Source: Blastococcus sp. TF02-09 (lineage in GTDB: Bacteria > Actinomycetota > Actinomycetes > Mycobacteriales > Geodermatophilaceae). From it: a stretch of DNA of 64,000 nt. Location of the stretch: contig NZ_QOHH01000001.1 in NCBI RefSeq assembly GCF_003319105.1, forward strand, positions 62,001-126,000, given 5' to 3'. Of this stretch, positions 45,712 to 54,130 are shown in pieces. The notes under the pieces were generated by a model. The model ran no database searches. It was not told where the DNA came from and saw only the letters and a list, made by a program, of their open reading frames with translations. Numbering within the stretch: the stretch's first letter is position 1; each line of letters begins with the position of its first letter. A program made the translations under genes and the position numbers.

Positions 45712-47388
45712 ATGCGCAGTTCTTCGCAACCCGGGAGCCGGTGGCTCCGGCCGGGCCGCGCCGTGGTCTCCGCGGGCATCGTGGGCCTGCTGATGGCGAC
45801 GGCGGCCTGCGGTTCCGACGGCGGGGGTGGCGACGGCGAGGAAGGTGCCGTCGTCGACGTCTCGGAGACCGGCGACCCGGTCGACGGTGGGGAGATCGTC
45901 GTCGGGCTGGAGGCCGAGACGAACAGCTGGCTGCCCGGCACGGCGAACTTCGGCAACCCCGGCTACAACGTGGCCTACGCAATCTACGACCCGCTGATGA
46001 AGCGGACGCCCGAGGGTGAGCCGCAGCCCTACCTCGCGGAGTCGATGGAGCCGAACGCGGAGCTCACCGTGTGGACGCTCACGCTGCGTCCCGACGTGGT
46101 GTTCCACGACGGCACCCCGCTCAACGCCCAGGCCCTGAAGACGATCTGGGACACCTACCTGGTCGCCCCGGGCTCGAACCTCGCGGCCAACCTGGCCGAG
46201 GTGCAGTCGCTCGACGTCGTCGACGATCTCACCGTCACCTACACGCTGAAGGCGCCCAACGCGGCGTTCCCCGACCTGCTCACCGACCCGGCCGGCTGGC
46301 CCTTCTCGCCGACCGCCGCGGCCGCCGCCGGTCCCGACGCCGGCTCCAGCCCGGTCGGCACCGGTCCCTTCCGGTTCGTCAGCTGGCAGCGGGACAGCCA
46401 GCTGGTCGTGGAGAAGAACGAGGACTACTGGCAGGAGGGGCTGCCGCACCTGGACCGGATCACGTTCCGCCCGATCCCCGACGAGGACACCCGCGTGTCC
46501 AGCCTCCAGAGCGGCGACATCGACGCGATGCAGTCGCTGCGGCAGAGCACCGTCGCCCGTGCGCGGGAGATCGACGGGGTCGACAACTACGAGTTCCTCG
46601 GCAACAACAGCGGCGGGTCGAACTTCAACACCAGCCGGCCTCCGTTCGACGACGTCCGGGTGCGCCGGGCCCTGGCCCTCGCCCTGGACCAGGAGGCGCT
46701 CATCGAGGTGCTGGGCGGCACCGGGCTCACCCCGCCGTCGACCCAGTTCTTCGGGCCCGAGGACCCCTTCTACTCGGAGGAGGCGGCCGAGGCCTGGCCG
46801 ACGAACCGGCCCGACGAGGCGCAGGAGCTCTACGACGAGTACGTCAACGACCCGGCGCGCAGTGACGGCAAGGCGGTCGGGGACCCGGTGAGCTTCACCT
46901 ACACCTGCCCGCCCGACCCGAGCCTGAACGAGCTGTCCCAGCTCTACCAGTCCTTCTGGAACGGGCTCGGCATGGACGTCCAGCTGGAGCAGGTGGAGCA
47001 GGCGGCCTACACCCAGCAGGCCATCGCCCGCGACTACGACGCCGGCTGCACGCGGCACGGTGCCGCGCGGGACCCGTACTACGTCTTCCAGCGCGCCTTC
47101 ACGCCCGGTCCGATCAACGTGACCGAGTTCTCCGACCCGCGGATCGACGAGGCCCTGGCCACGATGCGCGGCTCGGCCGACGTCGAGGAGCGCAAGGCGG
47201 CGGCCGAGCAGATCAGCCTCGTGCTCGCCGAGGAGGTGCCGGTCACCTTCACCGGCGGCACGCTCACGGTGGTCGCGGTACGCGACGTCGTGAAGAACGT
47301 CGACGGCTGGGTCTTCCCGGACGGCAGCGAGGGCAACGGGACACCCGACGGCACCGCGATGTGGGGCCACGTCTGGACGACCGAGTAG
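45712..47388 (+). CDS. ABC transporter substrate-binding lipoprotein 1 (family 5)
   Basis: A 558-residue solute-binding lipoprotein of the oligopeptide/nickel family. A basic N-terminus, hydrophobic stretch and lipobox Cys33 (A-T-A-A-C) precede an acidic linker. The mature start G-G-E-I-V-V-G-L-E-A-E-T-N-S-W-L-P-G is shared by all four paralogues. G-T-G-P-F-R-F-V-S-W-Q and N-E-D-Y-W-Q-E-G-L-P-H-L-D are the SBP_bac_5 marks. Pocket-region words differ from the others: N-N-S-G-G-S-N-F-N-T-S-R-P-P, and G-C-T-R-H-G-A-A-R-D-P-Y-Y. It has its own promoter and terminator. Ligand unknown. Confidence 0.92.
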   Translation: MRSSSQPGSRWLRPGRAVVSAGIVGLLMATAACGSDGGGGDGEEGAVVDVSETGDPVDGGEIVVGLEAETNSWLPGTANFGNPGYNVAYAIYDPLMKRTPEGEPQPYLAESMEPNAELTVWTLTLRPDVVFHDGTPLNAQALKTIWDTYLVAPGSNLAANLAEVQSLDVVDDLTVTYTLKAPNAAFPDLLTDPAGWPFSPTAAAAAGPDAGSSPVGTGPFRFVSWQRDSQLVVEKNEDYWQEGLPHLDRITFRPIPDEDTRVSSLQSGDIDAMQSLRQSTVARAREIDGVDNYEFLGNNSGGSNFNTSRPPFDDVRVRRALALALDQEALIEVLGGTGLTPPSTQFFGPEDPFYSEEAAEAWPTNRPDEAQELYDEYVNDPARSDGKAVGDPVSFTYTCPPDPSLNELSQLYQSFWNGLGMDVQLEQVEQAAYTQQAIARDYDAGCTRHGAARDPYYVFQRAFTPGPINVTEFSDPRIDEALATMRGSADVEERKAAAEQISLVLAEEVPVTFTGGTLTVVAVRDVVKNVDGWVFPDGSEGNGTPDGTAMWGHVWTTE

Positions 47389-47402
47389 CACGTCCCGCAC
47401 TC

Positions 47403-47440
47403 CACGGCGGCTCGGGCGGATCCTCGCCCGGGCCGCCGTG
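47403..47440 (+). terminator. Terminator after binding protein 1
   Basis: CACGGCGGC (47403-47411) pairs with GCCGCCGTG (47432-47440), and CGGGCG (47413-47418) with CGCCCG (47425-47430). It starts 15 bases after the stop codon and separates binding proteins 1 and 2. Confidence 0.82.
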
Positions 47441-47517
47441 CTGCGTGGCGGCTAGCACACCGACCCCCCTGTGCGGGGCGCCGGGTCTCACCGTCGGTGA
47501 CGGTGGCGGCCCGCCCA

Positions 47518-47546
47518 ATGACTCTCCGCAGGCCCCCGGGGACACT
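47518..47546 (+). promoter_or_regulatory. Promoter of binding protein 2 (shared -35/-10 block)
   Basis: ATGACT (47518-47523), 17 bases, and GACACT (47541-47546). TGACTC and GGACACTT are both present, 21 bases apart, against 22 bases in the promoter of binding protein 1. The upstream TGCG-N3-CGCA dyad is absent here. The -10 ends 95 bases before the ATG. Confidence 0.5.
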
Positions 47547-47641
47547 TCGACCGGGCGCCTCCGTGCGCCCGCGCCCTGGCGTGCCCTCTCCCAGGCCCGG
47601 CGTCGGGGCGTCACGAGCAACAGGTCGAGGGGTACAGACAC

Positions 47642-49318
47642 ATGCAACAGCACAGGCGCCCGATGCGGGGCCCGTGGAAGCGCGCGCTCGTCTCGGTGGG
47701 GATCGTGGGTCTCCTGCTGGGCACCGCAGCCTGCGGTGGCGGCGACTCGGACGGCAACGGCGACGTCGAGGCCGGCGCGGTCAGCGACGTCGGCGAGGCC
47801 GGCGACCCGGTCGAGGGCGGCGAGATCACCGTCGGCCTGGAGGCCGAGACGAACAGCTGGCTGCCCAGCGAGGGCACCTTCAACCAGCCGGGGACGAACG
47901 TCGCCTACGCGATCTACGACCCGCTGATGCACCGCACCGCGGAGGGGTCGGTCGAGCCCTACCTCGCCGAGTCGATGGAGCCCAACGCGGAGCTCACCGA
48001 GTGGACGCTGACGCTGCGGCCCGGCGTGCAGTTCCACGACGGCACCCCGCTGAACGCGCAGGCGCTCAAGACCATCTTCGACGAGTACCTCACCGCGCCG
48101 GCGTCGCGGCTGGCCGCGAGCCTGGAGCAGGTCACCTCGCTGGACGTCGTCGACGACCTGACCGTGGTCTACCGCCTCTCCGGCCCCAACGCGGCGTTCC
48201 CGGACGAACTGGTCACCGCGGCGGGCTGGCCCTTCTCGCCGACCGCGGCCGCGGCCGCCGGTGAGGACGCCGGCGCGAGCCCGGTGGGCACCGGTCCCTT
48301 CAAGTTCGTGAGCTGGCAGCGCGACAGCAACCTCGTGGTGGAGAAGAACGAGAACTACTGGCAGGAGGGGCTGCCCCACCTGGACACGATCACGTTCCGT
48401 CCGATCCCCGACGAGGACACCCGCCTGTCCAGCCTGCAGAGCAACGACATCGACGTCATGCAGTCGCTGCGGCAGGGCACCGTCGTGCGCGCCCGCGAGC
48501 TCGACGGCGTCAGCAACTACGAGCACCTGGGCAGCAACTCCGGCGGCATGACGATGAACACGAGCAAGCCGCCGTTCGACGACGTCCGGGTGCGCCGGGC
48601 CATGGCGCACGCCATGGACCAGGAGGGCCTGATCGAGGTGCTCGGCGGTGCCGGCGTCACCCCGCCGCAGACGCAGTTCTTCAGCTCCGACAGCCCGTAC
48701 TACTCGGAGGCGCTCGAGGAGAGCTACCCCAAGTACGACGTGGAGAAGGCGCAGGAGCTCTACGACGAGTACGTCAACGACCCGGAGCGTTCCGACGGCA
48801 AGGCCGTCGGCGAGCCGATCTCGTTCACGTTCCAGTGCCCGCCGGACCCGAGCCTCAACGAGCTCTCGCAGCTCTACCAGGCCTTCTTCACCGCGCTGGG
48901 CGCCGAGGTCGAGCTCCAGCAGACCGAGCAGGCCGCCTGGATCCAGGACATGCTGGCGCGGGACTACGAGGCCGGCTGCACCCGTGTCGGTGCCGACCGC
49001 GACCCGTACATCGTCTTCAGCCAGGCCTTCCAGGAGAACCCGCTGAACATGACGGCGTTCCAGAGCCCGGCGATCGACGAGCAGCTGGAGGTCCTCAGGA
49101 CGACGACCGACATCGAGGAGCGGAAGGCGGCGGTCGAGGCCATCGGCGAGGTCCTCAACGAGAACGTGCCCAACACGTTCACCGGGGGCACGCTGACCGT
49201 CATGGCCACGCGGGACGCGGTGAAGAACCTGGACGGCTGGGTCTTCCCCGACGGCACCGAGGGCAACGGCGCCGCCAGCGCGCAGGTCATGTGGGGTCAC
49301 GTGTGGGTGACCGACTGA
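47642..49318 (+). CDS. ABC transporter substrate-binding lipoprotein 2 (family 5)
   Basis: A 558-residue paralogue of the preceding gene, with lipobox Cys31 (L-G-T-A-A-C) and the same mature opening (G-G-E-I-T-V-G-L-E-A-E-T-N-S-W-L-P). Distinct pocket-region words are S-N-S-G-G-M-T-M-N-T-S-K-P-P and G-C-T-R-V-G-A-D-R-D-P-Y-I-V-F-S. It is closest to binding protein 3 in these places. It should feed the downstream DppBCDF importer after release of its own transcript. GAGGGG precedes the ATG. A full hairpin follows the gene. Confidence 0.92.
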   Translation: MQQHRRPMRGPWKRALVSVGIVGLLLGTAACGGGDSDGNGDVEAGAVSDVGEAGDPVEGGEITVGLEAETNSWLPSEGTFNQPGTNVAYAIYDPLMHRTAEGSVEPYLAESMEPNAELTEWTLTLRPGVQFHDGTPLNAQALKTIFDEYLTAPASRLAASLEQVTSLDVVDDLTVVYRLSGPNAAFPDELVTAAGWPFSPTAAAAAGEDAGASPVGTGPFKFVSWQRDSNLVVEKNENYWQEGLPHLDTITFRPIPDEDTRLSSLQSNDIDVMQSLRQGTVVRARELDGVSNYEHLGSNSGGMTMNTSKPPFDDVRVRRAMAHAMDQEGLIEVLGGAGVTPPQTQFFSSDSPYYSEALEESYPKYDVEKAQELYDEYVNDPERSDGKAVGEPISFTFQCPPDPSLNELSQLYQAFFTALGAEVELQQTEQAAWIQDMLARDYEAGCTRVGADRDPYIVFSQAFQENPLNMTAFQSPAIDEQLEVLRTTTDIEERKAAVEAIGEVLNENVPNTFTGGTLTVMATRDAVKNLDGWVFPDGTEGNGAASAQVMWGHVWVTD

Positions 49319-49332
49319 GCTGAGGCGGAACC

Positions 49333-49369
49333 ACGGCGGCCCGGGCGAGCACGATGCCCGGGCCGTCGT
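49333..49369 (+). terminator. Terminator after binding protein 2
   Basis: ACGGCGGCCCGGGC (49333-49346) pairs with GCCCGGGCCGTCGT (49356-49369), 14 pairs with one G-T wobble and a 9-base loop. It begins 15 bases after the stop codon, the same distance as after binding protein 1. Confidence 0.82.
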
Positions 49370-49422
49370 GCGTCGTCCGGCCGGTGCGCGCCGCGCCGGC
49401 ACGTGGGCTCCCGGCGGCAGGG

Positions 49423-49451
49423 GTGACGCAGCCCACTGCGTGGTCCACAAT
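49423..49451 (+). promoter_or_regulatory. Promoter of binding protein 3 (shared -35/-10 block)
   Basis: GTGACG (49423-49428), 17 bases, and CACAAT (49446-49451). The surrounding word GGTGACGCAGCCCACT is nearly identical to those before binding protein 4 and the TetR gene at 62914. The -10 ends 82 bases before the ATG. No TGCG-N3-CGCA dyad at the matching place. Confidence 0.6.
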
Positions 49452-49533
49452 CCGACGGCGCGCAGAGGCGCGCGTGTGCCGACGGCCGGTGGCCGGCCGG
49501 TCGGCTCGCACCTTCGGACGGGGAGAACAACGC

Positions 49534-51204
49534 ATGCGAGGACATCGGCGCCCGGGCAGAGGTCCCTGGGCGAGGGCCGTCACCGCTGTCGGGCTGGTGG
49601 GTGTCCTGCTGGGCGGGGCTGCCTGCGGCGGCAGCGACGAGGGCGGGAACGCCCAGGCGGGAGCCGTGACCGACACCTCGGAGACCGGGGACCCCGTCGA
49701 CGGCGGGGAGATCACCGTCGGCCTGGAGGCGGAGACGAACAGCTGGCTGCCCGGGTCGGGGGTCTTCAACCAGCCGGGGGTCAACGTCGCCTACGCGATC
49801 TACGACCCGCTCGTGCACCGCACGGAGGACGGTGCGCTCGAGCCCTACCTCGCCGAGTCGCTGGAGCCCAACGCGGAGCTCACCGAGTGGACGCTGACGC
49901 TGCGTCCGGGCGTCCGGTTCCACGACGGGACGCCGCTGGACGCCCAGGCGCTGAAGACCATCTTCGACGACTACCTCAAGGCGCCGGGAGCGAACACCGC
50001 GGCATCGCTGGCCGAGGTCACCTCGCTCGACGTCGTCGACGACCTCACCGTCGTCTACCGGCTCTCGCAGGCCAACTCCGCCTTCCCCGAGCTCCTGGTG
50101 TCCCCGCCCGGGTGGCCGTTCTCCCCGACGGCCGCGGCCGCTGCCGGTGAGGACGCCGGCGCCAGCCCGGTCGGCACCGGCCCCTTCCGGTTCGTGAGCT
50201 GGCAGCGGGACAGTCAGCTGGTGGTCGAGAAGAACGAGGACTACTGGCAGGAGGGGCTGCCGCACCTGGACCGGATCACCTTCCGCCCGATGCCCGACGA
50301 GGACACCCGGCTGGCCAGCCTGCAGAGCGGTGACATCGACGTGATGCAGTCGCTGCGGCAGAGCACCGTGATCCGCGCCCGCGATCTCGACGGCGTCGAC
50401 AACTACGAGCACCTCGGCAGCAACTCCGGCGGCGGGACGGTCAACACCAGCAAGCCGCCGTTCGACGACGTCCGGGTCCGCCAGGCCCTGGCGTACGCCC
50501 TCGACCAGGAGGCGATCATCGGGGTCCTCGGGGGAGCCGGCGTCACGCCGCCGACGACCCAGTTCTACAGCGAGGACAGCCCGTACTACTCCGAGGAGGT
50601 CGCCGACGCCTACCCGTCCTACGACCCGGAGAAGGCGCAGGAGCTCTACGACGAGTACGTCAACGACCCGGACCGCTCCGACGGCCTGCCGGTGGGCACG
50701 GATCTCTCCTTCACGTACAGCTGCCCCCCGGACCCGACGCTGAACGAGGTCGCCCAGCTGGTGCAGTCGTTGTACGCGGCGCTGGGCGCGCAGGTCGAGC
50801 TCGAGCAGGTGGAGCAGGCGGCCTGGATCCAGAAGATGCTCACCCGCGACTACGACACCGGGTGCACCCGCGTCGGCGCCGACCGCGACCCGTACCTGGT
50901 CTTCGACGCGGCCTTCACCGACGGCCCGCTGAACATGACGGCGTTCCAGAGCCCCGAGATCGACGCGCAGCTGGACGTCCTGCGGACCACCACCGACATC
51001 GAGGAGCGCAAGGCGGCGGTCGAGGCCATCGGCCTGGTCATCAACGAGAACGTCCCGAACACGTTCGCGGGCGGGACGCTCACGGTGATGGCGGCCGAGG
51101 ACGTGGTGAAGAACCTCGACGGCTGGGTCTTCCCGGACGGGACGAAGGGCAACGGAGCCGAGAGCGCCCAGGTCATGTGGGGCCACGTCTGGACGGTCGA
51201 GTAG
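49534..51204 (+). CDS. ABC transporter substrate-binding lipoprotein 3 (family 5)
   Basis: A 556-residue paralogue with lipobox Cys31 (L-G-G-A-A-C). The opening MRGHRRP is shared with binding protein 4. Pocket-region words are S-N-S-G-G-G-T-V-N-T-S-K-P-P and G-C-T-R-V-G-A-D-R-D-P-Y-L-V-F-D. Only here does the stretch before the terminal lobe read E-V-A-Q-L-V-Q-S-L-Y, where the others have E-L-S-Q-L-Y-Q. GGGGAG precedes the ATG. The C-terminal word G-N-G-A-E-S-A-Q-V-M-W-G-H-V-W is near-identical to binding protein 2, which suggests a recent duplication of those two. Confidence 0.92.
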   Translation: MRGHRRPGRGPWARAVTAVGLVGVLLGGAACGGSDEGGNAQAGAVTDTSETGDPVDGGEITVGLEAETNSWLPGSGVFNQPGVNVAYAIYDPLVHRTEDGALEPYLAESLEPNAELTEWTLTLRPGVRFHDGTPLDAQALKTIFDDYLKAPGANTAASLAEVTSLDVVDDLTVVYRLSQANSAFPELLVSPPGWPFSPTAAAAAGEDAGASPVGTGPFRFVSWQRDSQLVVEKNEDYWQEGLPHLDRITFRPMPDEDTRLASLQSGDIDVMQSLRQSTVIRARDLDGVDNYEHLGSNSGGGTVNTSKPPFDDVRVRQALAYALDQEAIIGVLGGAGVTPPTTQFYSEDSPYYSEEVADAYPSYDPEKAQELYDEYVNDPDRSDGLPVGTDLSFTYSCPPDPTLNEVAQLVQSLYAALGAQVELEQVEQAAWIQKMLTRDYDTGCTRVGADRDPYLVFDAAFTDGPLNMTAFQSPEIDAQLDVLRTTTDIEERKAAVEAIGLVINENVPNTFAGGTLTVMAAEDVVKNLDGWVFPDGTKGNGAESAQVMWGHVWTVE

Positions 51205-51210
51205 CGGGTC

Positions 51211-51253
51211 CCGGGCGGTGCGGTGTCCCGGCCGGGGACGCCGCACCGCCCGG
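51211..51253 (+). terminator. Terminator after binding protein 3
   Basis: CCGGGCGGTGCGG (51211-51223) pairs perfectly with CCGCACCGCCCGG (51241-51253). Inside, GTCCC (51225-51229) pairs with GGGAC (51235-51239). It starts 6 bases after the stop codon. Confidence 0.85.
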
Positions 51254-51280
51254 CCCCTCCGAGGGGTCGCGACGACGTTG

Positions 51281-51291
51281 TGCGCACCGCA
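51281..51291. promoter_or_regulatory. TGCG-N3-CGCA dyad upstream of binding protein 4
   Basis: TGCG-CAC-CGCA in the context CGTTGTGCG...CGCATAG. The spacing to CTAGTGAC (48 bases) and to the start codon is the same as before binding protein 1, so these two promoters share an upstream element that promoters 2 and 3 lack. Confidence 0.55.
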
Positions 51292-51326
51292 TAGTCCGGC
51301 GCCCGGGGTAAGTGGCGAGGCGCCTA

Positions 51327-51356
51327 GTGACGCAGCCCACTCCCGTAGGACAGACT
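51327..51356 (+). promoter_or_regulatory. Promoter of binding protein 4 and dppBCDF (shared -35/-10 block)
   Basis: GTGACG (51327-51332), 18 bases, and CAGACT (51351-51356). The wider word AGTGACGCAGCCCACT matches promoter 3. The -35 lies 119 bases before the ATG, exactly as for binding protein 1. This promoter should also drive the permease and ATPase genes, since no hairpin follows binding protein 4. Confidence 0.6.
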
Positions 51357-51445
51357 CCCAGCACGCGCTGTGGGCGCTCGCACATCGACGCGCCTTCGCC
51401 GGCCTCGTCGCTGTGCCGGAACAGAACTGGTCAAGGAGCACATAC

Positions 51446-53122
51446 ATGCGAGGACATCGGCGTCCGGTGCGGGTCTCGGGGAAGCGGGTTCTCGCTTCCG
51501 TGGGTCTCGTGGGTCTCCTCCTGGGGAGCGCCGCCTGTGGTGGCGGCGACGGGGACGACAACGGCCCGGCCCAGGAGGGCACCGTCGAGGACGTCTCCGA
51601 GCAGGGCGACCCCGTCGAGGGCGGCGAGATCACGGTCGGTCTGGAGGCCGAGACCAACAGCTGGCTGCCCGGCGAGGGCAGCTTCAGCAACTCGGGCACG
51701 ACGGTCGCCTATGCCATCTACGACCCGCTGATCAAGCGGACGGCGGAGGGCGACTTCCGGCCCTACCTCGCGGAGTCGATGGAGCCGAACGCGGACCTGA
51801 CCGTGTGGACGCTCAAGCTCCGCCCGAACGTGCAGTTCCACGACGGCACCCCGCTCAACGCGCAGGCGCTCAAGACGATCTTCGACGAGTACCTCACCGC
51901 GCCGACGTCCAACGTGAAGAACACGCTGGCCGACGTCACCGCGCTCAACGTCGTGGACGACCTCACCGTCGAGTACGTCCTCGCCCAGACCAACGCCGCC
52001 TTCCCCTCGGTCCTCACCGGTTCCCCGGGCTGGCCGTTCTCCCCGACCGCCGCGGCGGCCGCCGGTGAGGACGCCGGCGCCAACCCGGTCGGCACGGGAC
52101 CGTTCCAGTTCGTCTCCTGGCAGCGCGACAGCGCCTTCGTGGTCGAGAAGAACGACAACTACTGGCAGGAGGGGCTGCCCCACCTCGACGGCATCACCTT
52201 CCGGCCGATCCCCGACGAGGACACCCGCGTCTCCAGCCTGCAGAGCGGCGACATCGACGCCATGCAGACGCTGCGGCAGAGCACCGTCCAGCGCGCCCGC
52301 GACCTCGACGGCGTGGACAACTACGAGTACCTGGGCAACAACGCCGGTGGGTCGATCATCAACTCGTCCATCGCGCCGTTCGACGACCTGCGGGTGCGGC
52401 AGGCCCTGGCTTACGCCATCGATCAGCCGGCGCTCATCGACGTCATCGGCGGTACCGGGCTGACCCCCGCCGCCACCCAGTACTTCAGCCCGGACAGCCC
52501 CTTCTACTCGGAGAAGGCCGCCGAGGCCTTCCCGACGTACGACATGGAGCAGGCCCAGGAGCTGTACGACGACTACATCAACGACCCGCAGCGCTCCGAC
52601 GGCGAGCCGGTCGGGACCGACCTCGCGTTCACCTACCGCTGCCCGCCCGACCCGACCCTCAACGAGCTCTCCCAGCTCTACCAGAACTTCTGGAGCCAGC
52701 TGGGCATGGACGTCTCGCTGGAGACCGTCGAGCAGGCCGCGCACGTGCAGAACGGCATCTCCAAGGACTACGAGGTGCAGTGCTGGCGGGTCGGCGACGA
52801 GCAGGACCCCTACGTCACGCTGAAGAACGCGTTCACCGAGGGCCCGCTCAACTTCACCGGCTACACCAGCCCGGAGATCGCCGACGGGCTGGAGACGCTG
52901 CGCACCACGACCGACCTGGCCGAGCGCCAGGAGGCGGTCGCGCAGATCAGCCTGGACATCTCGGAGAACGTGCCGAACCTGTTCACCGGCTACACCCTCA
53001 CCGACATCGCGGTGCGGGACGTGGTGAAGAACGTCGACGGCTGGACGTTCCCCGACGGCACCGAGGGTGACGGGGTCCCTGGCGCGCAGGCCATGTGGGG
53101 CTTCGTCTGGACGACGGAGTAA
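51446..53122 (+). CDS. ABC transporter substrate-binding lipoprotein 4 (family 5)
   Basis: A 558-residue paralogue with lipobox Cys31 (L-G-S-A-A-C), first gene of the transporter operon proper (6 bases to dppB). It is the most divergent of the four in the presumed pocket: N-N-A-G-G-S-I-I-N-S-S-I-A-P-F-D-D in place of N-T-S-K-P-P, and Q-C-W-R-V-G-D-E-Q-D-P-Y-V-T-L in place of C-T-R-x-G-A-x-R-D-P-Y. It lacks the R-D pair and probably binds a different ligand. AAGGAG lies 8 bases before the ATG. Confidence 0.92.
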   Translation: MRGHRRPVRVSGKRVLASVGLVGLLLGSAACGGGDGDDNGPAQEGTVEDVSEQGDPVEGGEITVGLEAETNSWLPGEGSFSNSGTTVAYAIYDPLIKRTAEGDFRPYLAESMEPNADLTVWTLKLRPNVQFHDGTPLNAQALKTIFDEYLTAPTSNVKNTLADVTALNVVDDLTVEYVLAQTNAAFPSVLTGSPGWPFSPTAAAAAGEDAGANPVGTGPFQFVSWQRDSAFVVEKNDNYWQEGLPHLDGITFRPIPDEDTRVSSLQSGDIDAMQTLRQSTVQRARDLDGVDNYEYLGNNAGGSIINSSIAPFDDLRVRQALAYAIDQPALIDVIGGTGLTPAATQYFSPDSPFYSEKAAEAFPTYDMEQAQELYDDYINDPQRSDGEPVGTDLAFTYRCPPDPTLNELSQLYQNFWSQLGMDVSLETVEQAAHVQNGISKDYEVQCWRVGDEQDPYVTLKNAFTEGPLNFTGYTSPEIADGLETLRTTTDLAERQEAVAQISLDISENVPNLFTGYTLTDIAVRDVVKNVDGWTFPDGTEGDGVPGAQAMWGFVWTTE

Positions 53123-53128
53123 CCGCCC

Positions 53129-54088
53129 ATGTATGTCCTCCGCAGGCTCCCGTCGCTGCTCGCGACCCTGTTCGCGGTGTCGCTGCTGACGTTCCTGATG
53201 ACCAGCCTGCTGCCCGGTGACCCGGCGCTGCAGATCCTGGGAGCGGAGAACGCCACCCCGGAGGCGATCGCGGAAGTCCGAGCCGAACTCGGCCTGGACG
53301 ACCCGCTGCCGGTGCGCTACCTGGCGTGGATCGGTGACGCGCTGACCGGCGACTTCGGTCGCTCCTACCGGACGAGCGAGCCGGTCGCCGAGGCGATCAT
53401 CGACCGGCTGCCGGTCACCGCCGAGGTCGGGATCCTCGCGATCATCATCGCGCTGCTGGTCGCGATCCCGGTCGGGATGCTGTCGGCCTACCGGGCCGGC
53501 ACGCGGACCGACAAGATCATCAGCAGCACGAGCTTCGGCCTCCTCGCGGTGCCGAACTTCATGGTGGCGATCTTCCTGATCCTGATCTTCTCCGTGACGC
53601 TCGGGATCCTGCCCGCGACGGGCTGGGTGAACTTCACCGACGACCCGGTGCAGAACCTGAGGTCGGCGTTGCTGCCGGCGCTGTCCCTGGCGATCGCGGA
53701 GATGGCGGTCTACACCCGGCTGCTCCGCACGGACATGATCGCGACGCTCCAGCAGGACTTCGTGACCATGGCCCGGGTCAAGGGCGTCTCCAACCGGCGG
53801 ATCCTCTTCCGGCACGCCCTGCGTCCGTCGTCGTTCTCGCTCATGACGGTCGCGGGCGTGCAGGTCGGGGCGATCATCGGCGGCTCGGTGGTCATCGAGA
53901 CGCTGTTCGCCCTGCCGGGCGTGGGCCGGCTGCTGCTGGACTCGGTCGTCCAGCGCGATCTGCTCATGGTCCAGGGCGTCGCTCTGGTGATCGCCGTCAG
54001 CTACGTCGTCGTGAACTTCACCGTCGACATCCTGTACTCGTATCTCGACCCGAGGATCTCGCATGGACGCTCTGCGGCACGAGTCTGA
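53129..54088 (+). CDS. dppB: ABC transporter permease, DppB type
   Basis: A 319-residue permease with six predicted membrane helices. It begins Y-V-L-R-R-L-P-S-L-L-A-T-L-F-A-V-S-L-L-T-F, the usual DppB/OppB start. L-L-P-G-D-P-A follows near residue 28. The EAA loop that contacts the ATPase is E-x3-T-R-L-L-R-T-D-M then A-R-V-K-G-V-S-N-R-R-I-L-F-R-H-A-L-R-P near 220. It forms the channel with DppC. The family 5 binding proteins upstream and paired ATPases downstream fix the class as peptide/nickel-type. Confidence 0.93.
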   Translation: MYVLRRLPSLLATLFAVSLLTFLMTSLLPGDPALQILGAENATPEAIAEVRAELGLDDPLPVRYLAWIGDALTGDFGRSYRTSEPVAEAIIDRLPVTAEVGILAIIIALLVAIPVGMLSAYRAGTRTDKIISSTSFGLLAVPNFMVAIFLILIFSVTLGILPATGWVNFTDDPVQNLRSALLPALSLAIAEMAVYTRLLRTDMIATLQQDFVTMARVKGVSNRRILFRHALRPSSFSLMTVAGVQVGAIIGGSVVIETLFALPGVGRLLLDSVVQRDLLMVQGVALVIAVSYVVVNFTVDILYSYLDPRISHGRSAARV

Positions 54089-54130
54089 TTCCCCGCCCGC
54101 CGTGCACGGATCAACCGCACAGGGAGAAGC

